A DNA stretch of 64,000 nt. Origin: Hansfordia pulvinata (lineage: Eukaryota > Ascomycota > Sordariomycetes > Xylariales). A program made the translations under genes and the position numbers. The notes beneath the pieces are model-generated. The model saw nothing but the letters and a program-made list of their open reading frames with translations. It was not told the DNA's origin and did not search any database. Location of the stretch: assembly GCA_006538405.1 (NCBI GenBank), contig BJKQ01000003.1, positions 2,418,001 to 2,482,000 of the forward strand, in the 5' to 3' direction. Of this stretch, positions 58,901 through 64,000 are shown piece after piece. How positions within the stretch are numbered: the first letter of the stretch is position 1; every line of letters begins with the position of its first letter.

Positions 58901-59205
58901 CTGAGTCCGAAACCGGTGGTTCAAATGCTGGGTCGTTTGTCAAGAACGACATCGAGACTGCGCCTGAAGATGCGCTGCTCGTCAAAGACGAACCTCGAAG
59001 TGAAGGGGTCCCTTGGGACAATGCCAGCCGAGGTCTTCCATCCAACGTGAAAGAGGGCGCCGAGTCGAAGCAAGAGGGCGCGAGTGATCTTCTGTACTCG
59101 ATCCCTCCCGTAAGCGCCAAGGTGGAGGACGACGTGAAAGTGAAGAGCGAGAAACTACCGGTGTCGGTGTGGCTGTCTGACGACGACGAGACGGACGAGC
59201 TTTGA
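55942..59205 (+). CDS. SNF2-family helicase, ERCC6L2-like
   Basis: DNA-translocating ATPase of 1087 residues, single exon, no frame problem. I chose the ATG at 55942; an in-frame ATG at 55909 adds 11 residues. Motifs, numbered from 55942: Walker A D-D-M-G-L-G-K-T 221-228; DEAH-type box D-E-C-H-H 338-342; a Cys cluster C486, C488, C497, C498 in C-P-C-A-S-G-R-K-R-G-W-C-C, which matches the insertion typical of ERCC6L2 (Hebo); helicase C domain from about 596; motif VI Q-D-R-A-Y-R-I-G-Q 683-691. ERCC6L2 proteins act in DNA repair and end joining in animals; the role in fungi is less clear. The N-terminus has T-I-V-L-S-D-D-D-E and the C-terminus V-S-V-W-L-S-D-D-D-E, both SUMO-interaction-like. 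The acidic C-terminal 300 residues are probably disordered. CSB/Rad26 is the main alternative. Confidence 0.9.
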   Translation: MAPSTQTIVLSDDDEPAVTVASSAPVIVAAADRAKPAKRKQRPSAINLSFDSDNSDSPDDSPHARRRAHASSANEKARRKGKAKAPAKRARTSRTRGQTAKNLEDGKADISDLAQDLPEYLVQRRAQFNDGIQRFHDAGLRLPPDYSDIYFSDDEKLQDLDERPQFSRKSGIKPSRPYQDIPLDCGLIPASIAQYLRDYQVEGVRFLQQFFIYQKGGILGDDMGLGKTVQVAAFLTAAFGKTGDRRDSKRMRKHRRTKEKAWYPRALIICPGSLTQNWKQELDRWGWWETDLYHGSSKDDVLQAALAGRLEIMITTYTTYKNYFEDVNRVPWDVVVADECHHIKDMRSAVAIAMNQVNALCRIGLTGTAIQNKYEELWTLLNWTNPGQFGSVQEWRAAISQPLTIGQSHDATLAQLAEARKTAIKLRDNLLPRFFLRRMKSLIAHQLPKKSDKVVFCPLSDLQREAYQNLVDSDLVDFVRLAYNTCPCASGRKRGWCCYKFYDREAKESWKALVFPIIMSLQKLSSHFNLLIPQIADITQKQKRDLRYLQAAMPQRWKEFFQKRDSIMDLANPEFCGKWKILRQLLKFWHGAGDKVLVFSHSVRLLRILQHLFNNTNYNVSYLDGSLSYEDRQTTVDDFNSDPDQFVFLISTKAGGVGLNITSANKVVIMDPHWNPSYDLQAQDRAYRIGQTRDVDVFRLISTGTIEEITYARQIYKQQQANIGYTASNERRYFKGVQSDSGRKGELFGIMNLLAYHQDEVILQGIVNKTNVAEAKVGIRLADIDMDQAVKDEDDHLKKEDQDDETGGLKQLSSMLTKDTPEPEAKQKPKTDSVQAILAMAGVDYTHENSEVVGSSKIETELSRKAALVDSQDPAEQAEHTLFMTSQEAFEESFDENMAHFEFLYNPPSEVMLRQFCTMAQTMGFPDSTQFALAVESMTQEGRRNCLDNFYRERLEKLRSAAALGSDEGELVPEVRRQHGPSIAPPSESETGGSNAGSFVKNDIETAPEDALLVKDEPRSEGVPWDNASRGLPSNVKEGAESKQEGASDLLYSIPPVSAKVEDDVKVKSEKLPVSVWLSDDDETDEL

Positions 59206-59586
59206 GGCGTTTTGATATTCGGATGATGATACCCATGCTTTCTTTCAGGCAGCGGCGTCGGTGCGGGACGGATAAGTCTCTGGTTTGGGCTTTCCAATGC
59301 GAGCAATGGTTCTCGACGCTGGACATTCAAACTCGCTTTTTAATTCAGGCGAGGTCATAAGAGCAAAGGCAGGCGATCGTCAGCTTATGGTTCAGAATAT
59401 TCCATTGCGAGACAGTGTTATCAACAAGGCCATGGTTCTGGCAATCTAACAAAGGGAATACAGATTTCTATATGGCATTGCCGGCGGCGAAAGAATGCCC
59501 GTCCTTCGTTCTGCTACTGTCCTGACACCTCTTGCCCTGTCCCGACTCCCCTGGGGTATTTGGGCCTCCCGCGTCGAGCCGCCTAC
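59206..59586. other. Intergenic region between convergent 3' ends
   Basis: 381 bp between the stop codons of the helicase (+) and the AsaB-like gene (-). No gene is seen. Confidence 0.6.
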
Positions 59587-60491
59587 TTACTCCTCCTCGA
59601 CGGGGTCGAAGAAGGCCCAGGTGCGGACCTCGATGGAGCGGCGGGTGGGGGCGTCTTCGGCGGTGGCGTTGTCCCAGAAGGCGCCGTGGGGGGCGAACTT
59701 GCGGATGTCGGAGTCGAAGGAGGAGAAGACGAGGGCCTCGTCCTCGCGGACCTCGCTGGCGTAGAAGTACTTGTAGCGGGGGTCGTGCTTGAGGACGCAG
59801 TCGTGGGTCTTCTCGCCGCGGATGGCGACGCGGGGTCGTTGGTGGGGTAGATGCGGGCGAGGTAGGTGTCGTACTCCCAGTCGGGGACGTCCTCGGTGTC
59901 GACGAGCAGGAGGGGCCAGCGGCGGATGGTCTGGCCGATGGGCCTCCAGACGTTGACCTGGGCGAAGCGCTTGTACTTCTTGAGGAGGCGGGCGGCCTCG
60001 TCGGCGCCGAACTGGTCGACGAGCCCGGCCTCGGCGGTCTCGCGGTCGCGGTCGGCGTGGGCGACGGGCAGGGCGCTGACGGCCATGTCGCGCTTGGCGA
60101 AGTCCTTGGGCTGGGTGCTCTGCTGGCGCAGGCGGAAGATGTAGGGGAGGACCTTGTCGGAGCCGGTGACGCGCTCGACCAGCTCCTTGACCTCGGGGAA
60201 GAACTTGTCGTGCAGGACCTGCTTGCCCTCGGGGGTCTTGCCGGCGAGGAACTCGTCGACGGCCATTCCCGTCTTGTGGCTCACCAGCTCGTAGCCCTTG
60301 GTGGCGAAGGTCGGGGTGCGGGCCGAGGTGCGGATGTCGCGGACCACAATCTCGACCTCGAGAGGGGGGTTGATGTTGGTCGAGCCCGTCGCGTAGTCGA
60401 CCGTCGCGACCTCGCCGTCCCGCGTCCCGTTCCACATGGCCACCATCCCGGTGGTGATGTGGGGAGGTCTGGCTACGGCGGCGGCGGACAT
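59587..60491 (-). CDS. AsaB/CmcJ-like (GA4-desaturase family) protein, one apparent frameshift
   Basis: About 301 residues. It belongs to the fungal family annotated as GA4 desaturase, CmcJ-like or AsaB-like hydroxylase/desaturase, related to 2-oxoglutarate/Fe(II) oxygenases; the substrate here is unknown. Family features are the N-V-W-R-P-I-G-Q block, the strand P-L-L-L-V-D-T-E-D, the K-Y-F-Y-A-S-E-V-R-E-D-E segment and the C-terminal R-R-S-I-E-V-R-T-W-A-F-F. The ATG at 60491 stays open to about 59836. One missing base at GGGG 59832-59835 then requires a change of frame to reach the true C-terminus and TAA at 59587; 905 nt plus one is 302 codons. It is convergent with the helicase gene, and no biosynthetic cluster surrounds it. 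Confidence 0.85.
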
Positions 60492-60554
60492 TTTTGTGTG
60501 TGTTTTGTTCTGGTGATGAGGTGAGGTGATGGGCGTTGTCGTTTCTGTTGTCGC

Positions 60555-60577
60555 TGTTGTTGTTGTTGTTGTTGTTG
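60555..60577. repeat. TTG/CAA trinucleotide repeat in the AsaB-like gene leader
   Basis: On the coding (minus) strand this is a run of CAA about 65-85 bases upstream of the ATG at 60491. Unstructured CAA-rich leaders often support efficient translation in eukaryotes; its effect here is not known. Confidence 0.8.
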
Positions 60578-63149
60578 AGTGTGGCTGTGGGTTGATGCTG
60601 GATAGGGAGGAAGATCATCACCATCTAGTTCGCGACATGATCGGTTTATGTATCCTCTCGCGCTCGATGTGCTTCGCAGTCTACGTTCCACGGGCGCGCG
60701 AAAGACGAGCGTGCCTCAGCAGCAGCGGCGACGGCAACGGCAACGGCAGGATCGCAGGATCACATGTTCTTTGGCTCGTGGGCGCCGTGGCATGGGCATG
60801 GGCTGAGCTGGGCTGGCCTTGAAGCGCCGATGATACGGTCGAAAGGGGCGCAGAGGGGATGACAGGATGTTCGGCGCATAGTGGGCGTCTGCGATAACGA
60901 CGGCGATAAAAAAAAAAGCGCCCGCTCGCGAAAGGGACGGTTGGGTATAGGCGTTGCTTCTGTGCTGGAGGAGCCGCCGCAGTCGCTGGAGGGAGAGAGC
61001 ATGGGCGTCTCTGCTGGTTCCAAAGGGGGGCGCGGGATTGCGGGATCGTGGGATCGCCCCCGGCGCCGTCGCTGTGGTATAGGTCACAGCTCGCGGCTGA
61101 CAGCTCCCGGCTTAGAGCTCGAACAGGGCAGGGCTGGGTGAGGCGCGGGATAGCCATGCGTACCTACATTACCTGGGAGCTGAGCTTTCTCTCTCTCTGT
61201 GTGTGTGTGGCCGCCGGGACGGAAGGATCACGTCAGACCACCAAGCACCGACGCAGCTCCGGGAGCCCGGACCCGGACCCGGGGGCGCGGCGGCACGGCC
61301 GACCGGCGGGTGGCTGGCGACGGACGCACTGCCCGGGGATGTGAGGGTGCTGTTGGCCTTGGGGCAGCCGCTGCGAGCCTGGGAGGCGAGGGGAGGGGGT
61401 GGAGGTCTTTCTGCGCTAGAACCGTGAGGGCTCTGCGAAGACCTCGCTTTCGCTTCCTCACTGTCATTGAATCACGGGGGCGACTCTGACACGGTGCCTT
61501 CGCGTTGCTCGGACTGAGCTCGAATCCGATCAGCCTTTCTAGCTACAGTGCTCTCAAGTTGCGAGAGTCTCTCTAAGTCTGCCACTACTCCAGGTTACGG
61601 TCCACACGCGGCGTCTGGTGTGTGACAACAAAGGTGGTGATGGCCTCTGCGTGCGGTCTTGCCAGCTCAGACGGACCCAAGCCCAGCCCTAGAACAAAGC
61701 TCTCCTCCATACTCGCTCCTCCCCCTCTGTCCTCAGAAACCGCGCCGTATGAACGTACGATCGCACCGACTCAGACCGGTCATACGGGCGCGAGTGGCGT
61801 CTGCTCGGGCGCGGGCGCGGGCACTACCGTGCGCAACCGCAGCAGGCTGCGCGCCTGGAGCTGGACCAAGCACGGGGGCCAGATCCGGAGGCCCCCAAGG
61901 GGTCCAGATTCACGTACGGCAGACGCGAATAGAATAGCCTTCAGCTTGGCCCCTGCTCGCTTACTGTATCCTATCCTGGCCGGCCTCGCTGGCGGGTCGT
62001 TGCTGGCGGGCGTGGATGATGGGGTGCGTGCTGCCCCGAGACCGCGTGTGATCCGCCTGCCCGTCGACCGCGGGGCCCGCGCTGCTGCCACATGGCTCTG
62101 GGGCACAGGTCAGATCTACTAGTCTAGGTAGGTAGTCTGCGGTGATAGGGTCTACTTGTGTACGCCAAGTCTGGGTGTTGGCTATATGGGCTGCCGTCTT
62201 ATATACTCCCTATAGTCGACGCTGACCTTTCGTGGTGGCCGGAGCTATCGCAGAACGCTGTCAGATGAGCAGATAGTTGGTGACTCAACCCCCCCAGCAC
62301 TGTGGATATTCTGTCGTCGCGGTCTGCTTGGTGTATGTATCTGCCTACGAGGGGAGCTTGCATTTTCCGTGCCCTACTCGTCTGTGGATCCAAACAAATA
62401 GAGAGGTTCGCTGGCTGAGATTGGTAAACTGGAGCGCGAGAATACTCGCAAGTTCAACGAAGGGAGAGGCCGTGCCGACGAAACTGTCAATAAAATCACC
62501 TTGGTCGTCCGGGCTATGTCTAGTATTTAATACCGTCCTCATCGGCGGCACACGTTAACTCTGGAGTCCCAGTCCCAAGCCTTACCCGCTGTTCAGAGCT
62601 GATTTGAGATCGTCTGCATAAGAGCGAGGGCGTAGAATCTCCAGGGTGAGGGTTGTTCGCTCCGTGGGCAACAGTCGACTGTGTAAACGGCGAATGGACA
62701 CGAGCCAAGGTCCATTGCCATGATCTGATCGATTTTCCTATACCGCCGCCCCTTGGAAGACTAGCTCCGTTCCCTGGCCGAAAGCGAAGCTCATCGTCGA
62801 TGCCTCTGGGGCCTCGTGTCTACCTACCCGACCCATGCCCAACCCGTGCCGGTTATCCGAGCGGTTCAACGGTCCAAAGAGCCCAGATGGGATCTGTGGC
62901 ATGATGGCTGGCTCTCGTGATCGAGGGGGGGTACACGGCATGGTCCCTGTGGCCGTGGTGGTGGTGGCAGCAGGTCTGCTGTCCCTCCCCTTCCCTCTCC
63001 CCGCTGACAGCTCCTTGCTTCCTGTCGAGGACGCTCGCTCGCCTCGCCTCGCCATAAGAAAGTGATCCTGGATGACCGGCAATGGGAAGAAGGCGCAGGC
63101 CCATCGAGGCCCAGACCTGTGCGAGCGCGAGCGGCAACAGAACTCTGTG

Positions 63150-63167
63150 TATATATATATATATATA
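63150..63167. repeat. TA dinucleotide repeat
   Basis: About nine AT units in otherwise GC-rich intergenic DNA. Confidence 0.9.
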
Positions 63168-63912
63168 CCAGTGAGTCTGGTCTGCGTGCTTTCAGAGGGG
63201 GCCGAGTGGAATTTGAATCATGGCCCGTCGACGGATGTTGGCTCTGGGCGGGTCCTGGTCACGTCCAAACGGCCGCGGGAGCTGCTTCCATTTCGGTTTC
63301 TTGACTGCTGGGTGCGTGCGTGCGTTGATAGCAGAGCGTCCTCGCGGTTCTGCCATTCTTCCGACTCTGGACGGTTTCCGCGACGCCTGCGTTCTGACAT
63401 GCCGCCCAGGTGCAAAGAGCGGCCATGGCAACCGGACACGGATACTGGCCACTCGAGACTCCTCGGAGCAGTCGAAGCAATGCCACCTTGAGAAGAGAGC
63501 AACTTGAGCCATGTGCCCTTCTCGTCGACGGCTCAACCTTGAAGAAAGAGGAACAGAAGTCATGCTCCCTCCCCGTCGACGGCTGAACCTGGCCCTCGCC
63601 TTGCCCGCCCGTCCTTTCTTTGGCCTCCGCATATACTGACCGCGAGATGGCCAAGCTGCCTCTTCCGACTAAAGGACACGGCCATAGCTAGCTTCTGGCC
63701 AGGTATCCTACCCAGGAATCGCCGCTTGACTCTGTTACTTTTCATACGACCCGGTCTTCGCTGGCAAACGCGGTCGACACGAGATCTCACCTGCCGCAGC
63801 GAGCGCGCGCGCTTACGAGCACAACGACCCGCGCATGATATGCCCGCCGCGATGTGATACATATACTGCACTGCATTGTGCTGGGACCCGGGACCCGCCC
63901 CGATGCACAAGC

Positions 63913-63985
63913 TTTTTTTAAAAAAAAAAAAAAAAGAAAAAAAGAAAAAGAAACTCGGAAAGAAGAGAAACCAAACCCCCCCCCC
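63913..63985. repeat. Low-complexity A-rich tract followed by a C run
   Basis: A long run of A and AAAG followed by a run of about ten C, close to the window edge. It has no coding or structural meaning that I can support. Confidence 0.85.
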
Positions 63986-64000
63986 CCGGTGAAAGATCTG

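Larger units (their letters stand above)
60492..64000. other. Promoter of the AsaB-like gene and gene-free flank
   Basis: No gene is supported in this 3.5 kb. Open frames such as 61622-62122 have no recognisable domain. Contains short repeats listed separately and two similar GTCGACGGCT blocks near 63520-63590. Confidence 0.4.

Noticed and set aside
59587..60624. A separate 345-codon minus-strand ORF over the AsaB-like gene
   Set aside because: Only its last about 80 codons are real coding sequence (the C-terminus after the missing base); the rest is an Arg/Pro-rich shadow frame.
61622..62122. 166-codon ORF as a gene
   Set aside because: Low-complexity Arg/Pro/Ala composition typical of GC-rich chance ORFs; no motif.
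1..64000. CRISPR arrays, bacterial operons, rRNA genes
   Set aside because: The window is fungal nuclear DNA; no regularly spaced short repeats with unique spacers and no rRNA motifs were seen.

Overview
The window looks like nuclear DNA of a filamentous ascomycete, most likely a sordariomycete. Genes are GC-rich and carry short spliceosomal introns (48-248 nt, GT..AG, with TAAC/TGAC-like branch sites). One about 10.8 kb block shows textbook repeat-induced point mutation (RIP). The conserved genes at the right end (CIA84-like PPR protein, mitochondrial bS18/Rsm18, IMP3, an ERCC6L2-like helicase, an AsaB/GA4-desaturase-like protein) are normal Pezizomycotina genes. The class assignment is inference.

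Left part (about 4-48.5 kb): a gene-poor accessory region holding a head-to-tail array of small, divergent C2H2 zinc-finger genes, all on the + strand. They lie at 3998, 8573, 11517, 14531, 18771, 20730, 23097, 27487, 32265 (broken), 45154 (broken fragment) and 47191, plus a finger-less relative at 30088. Most end in a C-terminal finger pair whose last finger carries an R-x-D-N-x-x-R-H signature. Exon-intron structures could be worked out for seven loci; the introns whose phase I determined within this array are all phase 0. Two members (20730 and 23097) are a tandem duplication that includes upstream DNA. One member (8573) carries five tandem 93-bp finger repeats.

Mobile DNA: an 11,082-bp element with 135-bp direct terminal repeats (TGGG..CCCA) and an AGAC target duplication sits inside the finger gene at 32265. 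Its interior (33228-44039) is saturated with RIP. Removing the element and one AGAC copy rejoins the reading frame exactly. A separate small inverted-repeat element (17-bp ends, 5-bp target duplications) occurs twice, at 13393 and at 45254. The second copy splits the finger-gene fragment at 45154, again with exact frame continuity once removed.

Right part (49.4-60.5 kb): conserved single-copy genes in normal spacing. RSM18 and IMP3 are divergent and share a 372-bp promoter; the helicase and the AsaB-like gene are convergent. The last 3.5 kb show no supported gene.

Sequence quality: at least ten reading-frame breaks, including in IMP3 and RSM18, are each explained by one missing G or C in a short G/C run. 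This points to assembly indels rather than pseudogenes, and the gene calls are made on that basis. In every such case the exon sum becomes divisible by three once the missing base is counted.
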